From LMUY01 sp965199095 (GTDB lineage Bacteria > Pseudomonadota > Alphaproteobacteria > Acetobacterales > Acetobacteraceae): 64,000 bases of DNA. This document shows positions 25,460 to 34,102 of this stretch, one piece after another (within the stretch, counting starts at the first letter, position 1; each line of letters opens with the position of its first letter). The stretch lies in assembly GCA_965199095.1 (NCBI GenBank), contig CBDAQM010000006.1:1116001-1180000 (forward strand). Reading direction: 5' to 3'. The notes under the pieces were generated by a model. The model had not been told where the DNA came from. It saw nothing but the letters and a program-made list of their open reading frames with translations, and made no database searches. Made by a program: the position numbers and the translations under genes.

Positions 25460-25582
25460 AGCCGTTTCAGACCGGAACGATAGCTGATAAAACTACTCGC
25501 CCAAGCATGGGAGAGCGCGCTGACCTATCCGGTCAGCCTAAAAGCTTTTCAACGTGCTGACCTGCTCGGTTGCTGAACGCCC

Positions 25583-26746
25583 CTAACCGTCATCGCCCTT
25601 GCGGTAGGGGGAGAACTCCGCCTCCAACTCCTGCATGCCCGCCAGCACCGCCGGGCGTTCGCGCCGGAGGAAATCGTCCACCGCACGGCTCAACCCGGGA
25701 TGGCTGAGCCAATGGGCCGAGTAGGTCGGTTTGGGCAGGTAGCCACGCTGGATCTTATGCTGTCCCTGCGCGCCCGCCTCAACCCGGGACAGGCCGTTCG
25801 CGATCGCAAAGTCGATGGCGCGGTAGTAGCAAAGCTCGAAATGCAGGAACGGCCAGTCGCCCTTGCAGCCCCAGTTGCGGCCATACAGGGCAGTCCGACC
25901 CATCAGGTTCAGCGCCCCGGCCACCGGCTCCCCGGCGTGTTCGGCCAGCATCAGGACCACGCGGTCGCCCAGCCGGTCCCCCAACATGGCGAAGAAGCGC
26001 TTCGTCAGGTAGGCGCTGCCCCATTTCCGGTCCACGGTCGACTGGTAGAAGCGGTAGAACGCGTCCCACTCCCGACGCCCGATCTCGCTTCCCCGCAGGG
26101 TGCGGAACACCAGCCCGGCGTCGTTGGCGTCCCGCCGTTCGCGCCGCAGCACCTTGCGCTTGCGCGACGACAAGGCGCCCAGGAAATCGTCGAAGCTGCC
26201 ATAGCCGGCGTTTTCCCAGTGATATTGCTGCCCCAGCCGTTGCAGCCAGCCAGCCCGGCCCAGCGCGTCATACTCCGCCTCGGTGCAGAAGGTGGCGTGC
26301 ACGCCGGACAGCTTCAGTTCGCTGCACGCCTGCACCAGCGCCTGGCCCAACGCCTCCGGCGGGACCTCGCTTCCAGGACGGCACAGCAGCCGCGGGCCAG
26401 GCACCGGGGAGAACGGCACCGCCACCTGCAGCTTGGGGTAATAGTCGCCGCCCGCCTGCTCGAACGCGTTGGCCCAGGCATGGTCGAACACGTATTCGCC
26501 ATAGCTGTTGGACTTCGCATACATCGGCGCGGCGGCCAGCAACTGCCCGCCCCCGTCTCGCAAGGCCGCGTGCTGCGGCAGCCAGCCGGTGCGGGGGCCG
26601 GCCGACCCGCTATCCTCGACCGCCGAGAGGAAGGCGTGGCTGACGAACGGGTTGTCGTCGCCCGCGCAGGCATCCCACTCGGCCGCGTCGATGGAGGCGA
26701 TCGACGGATGCAGCGAGAGCGTCAGGGCGGGTGAGCCGTCGGGCAT
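25583..26746 (-). CDS. FemAB-like GNAT-fold acyltransferase (COG3146/PF04339 type)
   Basis: A 387-residue cytoplasmic protein of the FemAB-related GNAT family, with the conserved FVSHAFLSAVEDSGSAGP at the start, SSRKRKVLRRERRDA in the middle, YRFYQSTVDRKWG and the terminal EAGAQGQHKIQRGYLPKPTYSAHW. Intact length. Family members are widespread but their substrate is unproven; an aminoacyl or peptide transfer is inferred. It lies 53 bases downstream of RidA in the same orientation. Confidence 0.9.
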   Translation of the reverse strand: MPDGSPALTLSLHPSIASIDAAEWDACAGDDNPFVSHAFLSAVEDSGSAGPRTGWLPQHAALRDGGGQLLAAAPMYAKSNSYGEYVFDHAWANAFEQAGGDYYPKLQVAVPFSPVPGPRLLCRPGSEVPPEALGQALVQACSELKLSGVHATFCTEAEYDALGRAGWLQRLGQQYHWENAGYGSFDDFLGALSSRKRKVLRRERRDANDAGLVFRTLRGSEIGRREWDAFYRFYQSTVDRKWGSAYLTKRFFAMLGDRLGDRVVLMLAEHAGEPVAGALNLMGRTALYGRNWGCKGDWPFLHFELCYYRAIDFAIANGLSRVEAGAQGQHKIQRGYLPKPTYSAHWLSHPGLSRAVDDFLRRERPAVLAGMQELEAEFSPYRKGDDG

Positions 26747-26799
26747 GGCGGATCATATGGCGGCGCAGCATGGCGCCGCCAGTCAATTCCCCCGCCGGA

Positions 26800-27264
26800 T
26801 CACCGGACGGCGAACATCCCCTCGACCTCGACGGCGGCGTCGCCCGGCAGCGCCGGCACACCGATGGTGGACCGCGCGTGCCGCCCGGCCTCGCCGAACA
26901 CCGCCACGGCCAGGTCGGAGGCGCCGTTCATCACCAGGGCGTGCTGGCTGAAACTCGCCGGGCTGGCGATGAAGCCGCCGAGCCGTACGACCCGCACGAC
27001 GCGGTCCAAATCCCCCTCGCAGGCGGCGCGCAAATGCACCAGGACGTTGACGAAGCACAGCCGGGCCGCGTCCTGACCCTGCTCGACGGACACGCCCTCC
27101 CCCAGCTTGCCCGTGACGGCGATCTTGCCGTCGCGCGCCGGCACCTGGCCGGACACCACCACCAGCTCGCCCATGCGGACGAACGGCACGTAGTTGGCCA
27201 TCGGCGCCATGGGCTGCGGCAGGGTGATGCCCAACCCGGCCAGCCGTGCCTCGACGGCGCCCAT
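26800..27264 (-). CDS. RidA/YjgF-family enamine/imine deaminase
   Basis: A 154-residue Rid protein of the longer bacterial subgroup. It has GELVVVSGQVPARDG, LCFVNVLVHLRAA and ARSTIGVPALPGDAAVEVEGMF, retaining the arginine that binds the substrate carboxylate. The family hydrolyses reactive enamines from PLP enzymes. Its ATG overlaps the stop of the upstream RNR-like gene (TGATG), so the two are co-translated. Confidence 0.9.
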   Translation of the reverse strand: MGAVEARLAGLGITLPQPMAPMANYVPFVRMGELVVVSGQVPARDGKIAVTGKLGEGVSVEQGQDAARLCFVNVLVHLRAACEGDLDRVVRVVRLGGFIASPASFSQHALVMNGASDLAVAVFGEAGRHARSTIGVPALPGDAAVEVEGMFAVR

Positions 27265-28715
27265 CAGCCGGCCACCAGGCGCAGCGCGGCGCGGGAACGG
27301 CGGCGGGGCAGGTCCAAGGGGAGCAAGGGCGTTTCCTCCGGTTTCGGCGGCAGATCGGGTTCGTCTGCCGGCACGATGCGGCCAAGATAGCTGGCCGCCA
27401 GCGATCGGGCCACATAGTCCGGGATGGAGCTGGCGCGATCGACCCCCGGGTCGCCCTCCACCGCCCCGGCAGGTGCGAAGCGGAGATGGGCCAGCGCCTC
27501 CACATAGGCGTCCAGCGGCGTGCCGTGCTGCAGCCCGACCGACAGGGAGGCGGCAAAGGCGTCGGCGAGTCCGCGCACGGTGGGGCTCTCCCGCGGCACG
27601 GCCAGCCCTACCTCGCCCAGCCGGCCGTCGGGGTATTCCCCGGTGCGCAGGAAGACGCGGTGGCCGCCCACCGCCGCCTTCTGCGTGTAGCCGCGCCGCC
27701 GGGCCGGCAGCTCCTCGCGCCGTGCGTCGTTGGCGGGGGACGGGGCGCAGACGGGCCGCGGCGGCATGACGTGCAGGAAGGCGGCCACGGTGTCGTGCAT
27801 GGCGGCATGATCGGCCGCGCTGGCGACGGGCACCACCGGCTCGCCCGCCAGGGCTGCCGCCAGGGCCATATCTCGGGAGATGCCACGGGCCTCCAGCCAG
27901 GCGCGGGTGGCGCGCAGCAGCCCGTCCGGGCCGACCGGGGCGAAGGCGGGGGCGATGCCGCCGGTTTCCACGCCGAGCAAGGCGTCCGCCGCACCGGGCG
28001 CCAGGATTGCCGTGCCGGGGCGGACGCCGCCGCTGCGCAGGGTCTCCGCCCGCGCAGCCGCAGCGGCCGCGGCCAGGCCGGGCACGGCGCAGGTCGCAGG
28101 CGGCGCGGGCCAGGTGGGGATGGCGGCCAGCAGGTCGGGCTGCGGCCCGGCCAGCACCGTGTCCACCCGGCCGCGGAGCAGGCCGGCCAGGCAGGCAGCG
28201 ACGTCGCGGGCCGGCTTGCCCGCGTAATCCAGCCCCAGCGCCGCGAGCAGCCCGGCCAGGTCCGCCATCGCCACGGCGTAGCGGGCGGAGTGCGGCGCCA
28301 GCAGGTGGAGCGCCTGCGCCGCGGTGGTCACGGCGTCGGAGAACGCCGCCACGTCGAAGCCGGCGGTGTCGTGGAAGGCGGGCAGGTTGAGCACGAAGCC
28401 GGGGGTTTCGCCGGGCGTGCCGCGCCAGACCCCCTCCGTCGGCGCGCCCCGGCGATGCAGCAGCAGCGTGTGCAGCCGGTCCGCCAGGCCGACGATCCCG
28501 GCCTCCCTGGCGCGGAGCGACAGCGGCATGATCCAGGATTGCGCAAGCGTGGGGAGCGACACGAACCCATGGCCCGGCGCCAACTGGCAGACCGCGGACG
28601 CTGCCGCCTCATCCCAGGCGGCAGGGATCCGGACCGGCCGGCTGTCGGAGTCTGGGTCGGGTGCTGCCTCGGTCTGCCGCAACCGCACGCCCTGCCAAAT
28701 CCGCTCGGTTTTCAT
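27264..28715 (-). CDS. TSCPD-domain protein, divergent relative of B12-dependent ribonucleotide reductase
   Basis: A 483-residue protein. The C-terminal about 130 residues are a TSCPD-type domain (GGHRVFLRTGEYPDGRLGEVGLA...LADAFAASLSVGLQHGTPLDAYVEAL...SIPDYVARSLA) as in NrdJ. The middle follows the RNR large-subunit layout (FVLNLPAFHDTAGFDVAAFSDAV, then LAGLLAALGLDYAGKPAR). I do not see the catalytic-site cysteines and NxCxE-type motif of a working reductase. It is thus probably a non-catalytic derivative, possibly regulatory or with a new activity. Translationally coupled to RidA. Confidence 0.7.
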   Translation of the reverse strand: MKTERIWQGVRLRQTEAAPDPDSDSRPVRIPAAWDEAAASAVCQLAPGHGFVSLPTLAQSWIMPLSLRAREAGIVGLADRLHTLLLHRRGAPTEGVWRGTPGETPGFVLNLPAFHDTAGFDVAAFSDAVTTAAQALHLLAPHSARYAVAMADLAGLLAALGLDYAGKPARDVAACLAGLLRGRVDTVLAGPQPDLLAAIPTWPAPPATCAVPGLAAAAAAARAETLRSGGVRPGTAILAPGAADALLGVETGGIAPAFAPVGPDGLLRATRAWLEARGISRDMALAAALAGEPVVPVASAADHAAMHDTVAAFLHVMPPRPVCAPSPANDARREELPARRRGYTQKAAVGGHRVFLRTGEYPDGRLGEVGLAVPRESPTVRGLADAFAASLSVGLQHGTPLDAYVEALAHLRFAPAGAVEGDPGVDRASSIPDYVARSLAASYLGRIVPADEPDLPPKPEETPLLPLDLPRRRSRAALRLVAG

Positions 28716-28882
28716 GCCGCCAGGCTACCCTGCGGGGCCGCAGGGGAAAAGCAGATTTTGCGTCTGAGAAGCGCCGTGACCACAAAATGCTGTGGGTAAC
28801 ATTCGTTCGCTCAGCATACGCGGCTGTCGCAGCGCTGATCCAGGCTAGTGGACCGGCCTTCCGACGCTGCTATAAGCCATGC

Positions 28883-29239
28883 ATGACCCTGATGATGCGC
28901 CTGTTCACCTCCCTGACCGGCCAATTGGTTGGCCGGGACGCCGCCGGCAATATCTACTACCAGGCCAAGAAGATCGGCCGCGGCGACCTGCGCCGTCGCC
29001 GCTGGGTGATGTATGCGGGGGAGGCGGAGGCGAGCACGATCCCGCCGGAATGGCATTCCTGGCTGCATTACACGACCGAGCAGCCGATCCCGGAAACGGT
29101 GCGCCGTGCCTGGCAAAAGCCGCACGAACCGAACCTGACCGGGACGCCGCAGGGATATCGCCCGCCCGGCAGCGACTATCTTGGCGGCCACCGGCCGCCG
29201 GCCACCGGCGATTACGAGGCATGGACGCCGGGCAGCTAG
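28883..29239 (+). CDS. NDUFA12-type NADH:ubiquinone oxidoreductase accessory subunit
   Basis: A 118-residue supernumerary complex I subunit. It has the family core LVGRDAAGNIYYQ, RRRRWVMYAGEAEASTIPPEWHSWLHY and ends YRPPGSDYLGGHRP. Starts at ATG 28883, 28892 and 28895 are all possible; the second or third gives MMRLF/MRLF, as is usual. It heads a cluster (NDUFA12-mlaD-70aa-DUF2155) whose order is common in Alphaproteobacteria. Confidence 0.93.
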   Translation: MTLMMRLFTSLTGQLVGRDAAGNIYYQAKKIGRGDLRRRRWVMYAGEAEASTIPPEWHSWLHYTTEQPIPETVRRAWQKPHEPNLTGTPQGYRPPGSDYLGGHRPPATGDYEAWTPGS

Positions 29240-29240
29240 C

Positions 29241-29738
29241 ATGGCGCGCCGATCCGTTACGGAGGTCGCCGCGGGGGCGGTCGTCCTGGTCGTGGCTGTG
29301 GGCTTCCTCGGCTATGCCGTCGCCAACACCGGGCGCGCCGGCCTGGGCGGCTACAGCCTGCATGCCGCGTTCGACAATGTGGGCGGCATTTCGGCCGGCG
29401 CGGACGTGCGCATCGCCGGGCTGAAAGTCGGCAGCGTGACGGGGCTGGCGATCGACCCCAAGAGCTACCAGGCCGTCGCGACCTTCACGGTGCAGCGCGA
29501 CATCAAGCTGTCGGTCGACAGCAGCGCCAGCATCGCGACGGGCGGCTTGCTGGGTGGCAACTTCATCTCCCTGGCCACGGGCGGGGACGAGAAGATGCTG
29601 TCGGATGGCGGCACGATCACGATCACGCAGTCGGCGGTGAACCTGGAAGACCTGCTGGGGAAGTTTATCTTCAACGTGGGCAGCCTGGCGGACGCGGCGC
29701 AGAAGCAGATGGACACGTTGAAGAAGACGTCGCCGTGA
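29241..29738 (+). CDS. mlaD: MlaD-type lipid-asymmetry transport protein
   Basis: A 165-residue MCE-domain protein anchored in the inner membrane by residues about 7-28 (VTEVAAGAVVLVVAVGFLGYAV). The MCE motif region is FDNVGGISAGADVRIAGLKVGSV, followed by GLLGGNFISL. It forms the periplasmic hexamer that passes phospholipids in the Mla system. The rest of mla is elsewhere. It starts one base after the NDUFA12 stop codon and is followed by a GTGA-overlapping gene. Confidence 0.92.
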   Translation: MARRSVTEVAAGAVVLVVAVGFLGYAVANTGRAGLGGYSLHAAFDNVGGISAGADVRIAGLKVGSVTGLAIDPKSYQAVATFTVQRDIKLSVDSSASIATGGLLGGNFISLATGGDEKMLSDGGTITITQSAVNLEDLLGKFIFNVGSLADAAQKQMDTLKKTSP

Positions 29739-29947
29739 GTGGGACGGTGCCCCTGTGGCCCGGCGCCGACGGCCAGCCGGTGAGTTGCCGCGAGAAGCTG
29801 CGCACCCTGGCGGACAACTATGCCGAGTTGCGGCAGGTGATGCAGGATGCGTTCGAGGACGCCGTCCTGATGGGCGTCGACGAAGCGGCGCTGCGGGGTA
29901 TCCTGGCGGACATGGTGGCTGGGCTGCACAGCCCGAAGCGGCACTGA
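29735..29947 (+). CDS. small hypothetical protein in the mlaD cluster
   Basis: A 70-residue acidic helical protein (EKLRTLADNYAELRQVMQDAFEDAVLMGVDE). GTG 29735 overlaps the mlaD stop (GTGA) and the gene ends on the start of the next (TGATG), so it is embedded in a coupled chain. No domain recognised. Confidence 0.65.
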   Translation: MSGTVPLWPGADGQPVSCREKLRTLADNYAELRQVMQDAFEDAVLMGVDEAALRGILADMVAGLHSPKRH

Positions 29948-30339
29948 TGCGGGTCGGCTGGCTTGCCGCCCTGGTGCTGGGCGCCGTGCCGGCGTTGGCG
30001 CAAGCACCTGCCAAGCCGGACGCCTCGCCACGCTCGGCGCCGGGCACCTGGCTGCCGCGCGATACGGCGGATCTTCTGGTGCTAGACAAGGTCAACGCCA
30101 AATCCACCGCGCTGACGCTGAAGGTCGGGCAGGCTGCCGACAATGCCTCGCTGTCCATCACGCTGCGGGCCTGTTCGGTGCGGCCGCCGGACCTGGCGCA
30201 GGACTCCGCCGCCTATCTGGACGTGAAGGACAGCCGGCCTGGCGCGCCTGGATTCCACGGCTGGATGTTTGCCAACGAGCCGGCGGTGAACATGCTGGAA
30301 CACCCGGTCTACGACCTCCGCCTGGTCGATTGCCATTGA
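29947..30339 (+). CDS. DUF2155 secreted protein
   Basis: A 130-residue protein. Signal peptide MRVGWLAALVLGAVPALAQ. The DUF2155 core is visible as LLVLDKVNAKSTALTLKVG, LRACSVRPPDLAQDSAAYLDV, FHGWMFANEPAVNMLEHPVYDLRLVDC, with two cysteines likely paired. Periplasmic, role unknown, conserved beside NDUFA12 in this class. Confidence 0.9.
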   Translation: MRVGWLAALVLGAVPALAQAPAKPDASPRSAPGTWLPRDTADLLVLDKVNAKSTALTLKVGQAADNASLSITLRACSVRPPDLAQDSAAYLDVKDSRPGAPGFHGWMFANEPAVNMLEHPVYDLRLVDCH

Positions 30340-31061
30340 TGACCGACACGCTGCCGCCCTTTGCCGAGACGGCGCTGCTGTTGGACCTGGACGGGACGCT
30401 GCTGGATTTTGCCCCGACGCCCGACAGCGTGGTCGTCCCGCCCGGCCTGCCGCCGACGCTGAGCCGCTTGTGCGGTGAGCTGGACGGCGCGCTGGCGATC
30501 GTCACGGGCCGCCCGGTGGATCAGATCGACGCGCTGCTGCCCGGGATCATCCCCGCCGTGGCCGGCGAACATGGCGGCGCCCTCCGCCCGGCGCTGGGCG
30601 CCGCGTTGCAGCGCGCCGACCTGCCGGCCGCGCCGCCCGAGCTGGTGGGCGGGGCGGAGGCGCTTGCGGCCGGAACCCCCGGGGTGCTGGTGGAGTACAA
30701 GGCCCGCGGCTTCGTGCTGCATTACCGCCTGGCGCCCGAGGCCGGCCCGCTCCTGCATGGCGGACTCGCCGAGCTGATGCAAGGTTGGACCGCGCAGTTC
30801 CAGTTGCTGGCCGCCCACATGGCGTGGGAAGTGCGTCCGCGCGGCGCGGATAAAGGCCGGGCGGTGGAGGCGATCATGGCGTTGCCCGGGTTTTCGCACC
30901 GCCGCCCGGTCTTCATCGGCGACGACGTGACGGATGAGGACGGCATGGTCGTCGCCCGGCGGATGGGGGGTGCGGGGTTGTTCGTCCCCACCGTATTCGG
31001 CACCGCCCGCGCCGTCCGCCAGTGGCTGGATCGCTGCCGGTCCGATTGGGCGGCGCTGTAG
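30339..31061 (+). CDS. otsB: trehalose-phosphatase
   Basis: Dephosphorylates trehalose-6-phosphate. A 240-residue HAD-superfamily protein with motif I LLLDLDGTLLDF (nucleophile Asp), motif II IVTGRP, and motif IV FIGDDVTDEDGM. The ATG at 30339 overlaps the DUF2155 stop (TGATG). otsA is not adjacent. Confidence 0.92.
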   Translation: MTDTLPPFAETALLLDLDGTLLDFAPTPDSVVVPPGLPPTLSRLCGELDGALAIVTGRPVDQIDALLPGIIPAVAGEHGGALRPALGAALQRADLPAAPPELVGGAEALAAGTPGVLVEYKARGFVLHYRLAPEAGPLLHGGLAELMQGWTAQFQLLAAHMAWEVRPRGADKGRAVEAIMALPGFSHRRPVFIGDDVTDEDGMVVARRMGGAGLFVPTVFGTARAVRQWLDRCRSDWAAL

Positions 31062-31180
31062 ACGGTTCTATCCGTGCTGCACGTGGCGACACAGGAAACA
31101 AATCCATCTTTTTGAGTCCGTAGCGCTTTCTGTCGATTAGTTCGCTGGCAAAATGGGATTGCCTTCCCAAAGCAGGTGAT

Positions 31181-31195
31181 GTTCTCTATACGTTC
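31181..31195 (+). promoter_or_regulatory. LexA (SOS) box upstream of imuA
   Basis: GTTC-TCTATAC-GTTC, an exact match to the alphaproteobacterial SOS operator GTTC-N7-GTTC. It lies 43 bases before the imuA start and should control imuA-imuB-TA-dnaE2 as one damage-inducible unit. Confidence 0.9.
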
Positions 31196-31237
31196 CGTAG
31201 AGAGCAAGGACTGCCGGACATTTCTGCCAGCGCCACT

Positions 31238-31972
31238 TTGGACACATTGCGCAGCCGCATCGCGCGCCTGGAACGGCGGCCCGCCGCGCGCACGGGGGTG
31301 CTGCGGTTCGGCGTGCCAGCGATCGACCAGCATCTGCCCGGCGGCGGCTTGCTGGCCGGGGCGCTGCACGAGGTGGCGGGCGAAGGGGCGGATATCGAGC
31401 ACGGGGCAGCCGCGGCGTTGCTGCTGGCCGGGCTGCTGGCGCGGCGGCGCGGCCCGGTGCTGTGGGCGGTGACGCGGCATGACCTGTTCGCCCCCGCCCT
31501 GGCCGCCGCCGGGCTGCATCCGGACCGCGTGGTGTTTGCCGAGGCCGGTCGCGCCGTGCTGCTGGTCATGGAGGAGGCATTGCGCCATCCCGGCCTGGCC
31601 GGCGTGGTGGGCGAGGTCGGGAAGCTCGGCCTCACCGCCTCCCGCAGGCTGCAACTGGCCGCCGAAGGCTCGGGCGTCACCGCCTTCGCCCTGCGCCGGT
31701 TCCGCCAGGCCGCCGACCCGGCCTTGGCCGAGCCGAACGCGGCGGTGACGCGCTGGCGGGTGGCCGCCCAGCCTTCGCCGCCGGCCATCCCGCATGCGCC
31801 GCACGTGCCGGGCTTGGCCCGCGCCCGCTGGCGGCTTGACCTGGTGCGCTGCCGCGGCGGCGCCCCCGCAACCTGGATCGTGGAGGCATGTGATGCGCAG
31901 GGTCGTCTCGCTCTGGCTACCGACCTTTCCCACCGACCGGCTGCGCCGGGGCAACGCCGCGCTGCCGGCTGA
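31238..31972 (+). CDS. imuA: ImuA, SOS mutasome accessory protein
   Basis: A 244-residue RecA/SulA-like protein that works with ImuB and DnaE2 in translesion mutagenesis. It has the RecA-like opening LRFGVPAIDQHLPGGGLLAGALHEVAG and a degenerate P-loop region, as in ImuA proteins, then VGEVGKLGLTASRRLQLAAEGSG. The start is TTG 31238. The SD is weak there; an AAGGA at 31206-31210 would instead fit ATT 31220, leaving the exact start open. It overlaps imuB by 80 bases. Confidence 0.88.
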   Translation: MDTLRSRIARLERRPAARTGVLRFGVPAIDQHLPGGGLLAGALHEVAGEGADIEHGAAAALLLAGLLARRRGPVLWAVTRHDLFAPALAAAGLHPDRVVFAEAGRAVLLVMEEALRHPGLAGVVGEVGKLGLTASRRLQLAAEGSGVTAFALRRFRQAADPALAEPNAAVTRWRVAAQPSPPAIPHAPHVPGLARARWRLDLVRCRGGAPATWIVEACDAQGRLALATDLSHRPAAPGQRRAAG

Positions 31973-33392
31973 CGCCTCGTTGGTGACGCGGCGGCATGAC
32001 GGGCGGCGCATGGTGATCGGGGCGGCGGATGCGGCGGCGGCGGCGCTGGGGCTGCATCCCGGCATGGCGCTGGCGCATGCCCAGGCGATGGTGCCCGGCC
32101 TGCTGGTGGCGGATGCCGACCCGGCGGGCGATACCGCGGCGCTGGCCCGGCTAGCGGCCTGGTGCCTGCTCCTGTCCCCGCTGACCGCGCCGGATGACGA
32201 CGGCGTGTGGATCGACGCCACGGGCTGCGCCCACCTGCAGGGCGGCGAGGCCACCATGCTGGCGACGCTGCTGGCGCGGCTGGACGCGGATGGGATTGCC
32301 GGGCAGGCCGCCATCGCCGACACGCCGGGCGCCGCCCACGCCTTGGCCCGCTACGCGGCCGAGCGCGTGACCATTTCGCCGCCCGGCGAAACGGCCGCCC
32401 TTGCCGCCCTGCCGGTGGCCGCGCTGCGCCTGGAGCCGGAGGCGGTGGCGACGCTGCGCCGCCTGGGGCTGGACCGCGTGGCGGATTTGGCCGCCCTGCC
32501 CCGCGCGCCCATCGCCCGGCGGTTCGGCGCGGGCGTGCTGCTCCGGCTGGACCAGGCGCTGGGCCGCGTGGCGGAGCCGATCACTCCCGTGGTGCCGCCG
32601 GACATGCCGCAGGCGCGGCTGGCCTACCCCGAACCATTGCTGACCGCGGATAGCTTCGTGGCTGTCATCGCCCGGCTGGTCGGCCAGGTTTGCACCCAGT
32701 TGGAGCAGGCCGGGTTGGGGGCGCGGCGCCTGAACCTGCTGTTCGAACGGGTGGACGGCACGGTGGCCACCATCCGGGTCGGCACGGCCCGCCCCTCCCG
32801 CAACGCCAAGCATTTGGGCCGGCTGCTGGCGGAACAGGTGGAAACGATCGACCCCGGCCTGGGCGTGGACGCGATGCACCTGGCCGCCCCGTTCACCGAA
32901 CCGCTCGCCTACGCCCAGTCCACGCAACTGACGGCGGATGCGGAGGCGGACATGGCGATGCTGGTGGACCGGCTGTCCAACCGGCTGGGGGCGGGGCGTG
33001 TCTGGCGCGCCGCGCCCACGCAAAGCGACGTGCCGGAGCGCTCGGTGCGCCGGGTGCCCGCCGTGGCGCCGCCGGGGCGGGCGGCATGGCCGTCCTGGCC
33101 ACGCCCCACCCGGCTGATCCACCCGCCGCAACCGGTGCAGATGACCTCGGTCATGCCCGACCATCCCCCCCTCGCCTTCACCTGGCGCCGCCACCGCCAC
33201 CGGGTGCGCCGCGCCGACGGGCCGGAACGGGTGGCAGGGGAATGGTGGCGCCGGGACGCGGAGACCGGGGCGGTGCGGGATTACTGGCAGGTGGAGGACG
33301 AAGGCGGCTGCCGCTTCTGGCTGTACCGCCGCGGCAATGGCCAGGACGCGGCGACAGGCGATTTGCAGTGGTTCCTGCATGGGGTGTTTTAG
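31893..33392 (+). CDS. imuB: ImuB, inactive Y-family polymerase-like mutasome hub
   Basis: A 499-residue Y-family fold. It begins RRVVSLWLPTFPTDRLRR, where active polymerases have catalytic acidic residues; these are missing, as in all ImuB. The thumb and little-finger regions follow (LRRLGLDRVADLAALPRAPIARRFG, LNLLFERVDGTVATIRVG). The C-terminal DUF6504-like tail (RVAGEWWRRDAETGAVRDYW, GCRFWLYRR) is typical. It bridges DnaE2 and the beta clamp. ATG 31893 lies inside the end of imuA. Confidence 0.92.
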   Translation: MRRVVSLWLPTFPTDRLRRGNAALPADASLVTRRHDGRRMVIGAADAAAAALGLHPGMALAHAQAMVPGLLVADADPAGDTAALARLAAWCLLLSPLTAPDDDGVWIDATGCAHLQGGEATMLATLLARLDADGIAGQAAIADTPGAAHALARYAAERVTISPPGETAALAALPVAALRLEPEAVATLRRLGLDRVADLAALPRAPIARRFGAGVLLRLDQALGRVAEPITPVVPPDMPQARLAYPEPLLTADSFVAVIARLVGQVCTQLEQAGLGARRLNLLFERVDGTVATIRVGTARPSRNAKHLGRLLAEQVETIDPGLGVDAMHLAAPFTEPLAYAQSTQLTADAEADMAMLVDRLSNRLGAGRVWRAAPTQSDVPERSVRRVPAVAPPGRAAWPSWPRPTRLIHPPQPVQMTSVMPDHPPLAFTWRRHRHRVRRADGPERVAGEWWRRDAETGAVRDYWQVEDEGGCRFWLYRRGNGQDAATGDLQWFLHGVF

Positions 33393-33435
33393 CAGATGAT
33401 GCACGCCGTCATGGCAACTTTGCCGGACCATCCCT

Positions 33436-33666
33436 ATGATGATTCCCATGCTGGCGAAACTGACCCGCGACAATCAGCTCACACTGCCGGCACAGGCGGT
33501 GGACGCACTCGGCCATCCGACTCACTTCGACGTCGCCGTCGAAGGGGAGAGGCTGGTGCTGACGCCCCGCACCAATGCCGAAGCTGTTCGAGAGCGCTTG
33601 GCTTTGCAGGGGATAAGCGAGCAGGACGTGGCCGACGCCGTGCAGTGGGCACGTCGCGTGGAGTGA
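33436..33666 (+). CDS. AbrB/SpoVT-type antitoxin
   Basis: A 76-residue swapped-hairpin DNA-binding antitoxin. It has AKLTRDNQLTLPAQAVDALG and THFDVAVEGERLVLTPRT, the usual AbrB layout, then a short C-terminal toxin-binding helix. Starts at 33436, 33439 or 33448 are possible. Its stop overlaps the GTG of the PIN gene. It likely represses the pair by autoregulation. Confidence 0.82.
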   Translation: MMIPMLAKLTRDNQLTLPAQAVDALGHPTHFDVAVEGERLVLTPRTNAEAVRERLALQGISEQDVADAVQWARRVE

Positions 33667-34100
33667 TCCTACGGCGGGCTGTTTTCGACACCAACGTCGT
33701 CGTGTCAGCCCTCGTATTCCGGTCCCGGCTGGGATGGCTGCGGCAGGCATGGAGCACTGATTGTTCGCCCGTTCTCTGCACAGAAACATTGGACGAACTG
33801 TCGCAGGTTCTGTCTTACCCTAAGTTCAAGCTGTCTACCTTGGACCAGCGCGTGTTGCTTGACGACTATCTTCCTTACGCTGTGATCATGGCGTTGCCGG
33901 AGCCATTGTCTCCGCTGCCGGTGCTTTGCCGCGACAGGAAAGACGCGGTGTTCCTGCAACTGGCCCTTACGGCAGCGTGTCCCTTGGTGTCGGGTGATGC
34001 AGACCTGACGGTACTCCGGGGCGCAATAACTGTCCCGATCCTCTCCGCGGCCGAACTCAAATCACTGTTGTATGAGAACGAGCCAAGGCGGGAGGGCTGA
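33663..34100 (+). CDS. PIN-domain toxin (VapC-like, COG1569 type)
   Basis: A 145-residue predicted ribonuclease. The four acidic residues of the PIN active site are visible: FDTNVVVSALV, TETLDELSQVL, CRDRKDAVFLQLA and LVSGDADL. The start is GTG 33663, overlapping the antitoxin stop (GTGA), so translation is coupled. It ends two bases before dnaE2. The pair thus sits inside the SOS mutasome operon. Confidence 0.85.
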   Translation: MILRRAVFDTNVVVSALVFRSRLGWLRQAWSTDCSPVLCTETLDELSQVLSYPKFKLSTLDQRVLLDDYLPYAVIMALPEPLSPLPVLCRDRKDAVFLQLALTAACPLVSGDADLTVLRGAITVPILSAAELKSLLYENEPRREG

Positions 34101-34102
34101 TC

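Noticed and set aside
30722..32323. 533-codon minus-strand open frame
   Set aside because: It is antisense to otsB, imuA and imuB, whose products are clearly recognised; no motif in the antisense product.
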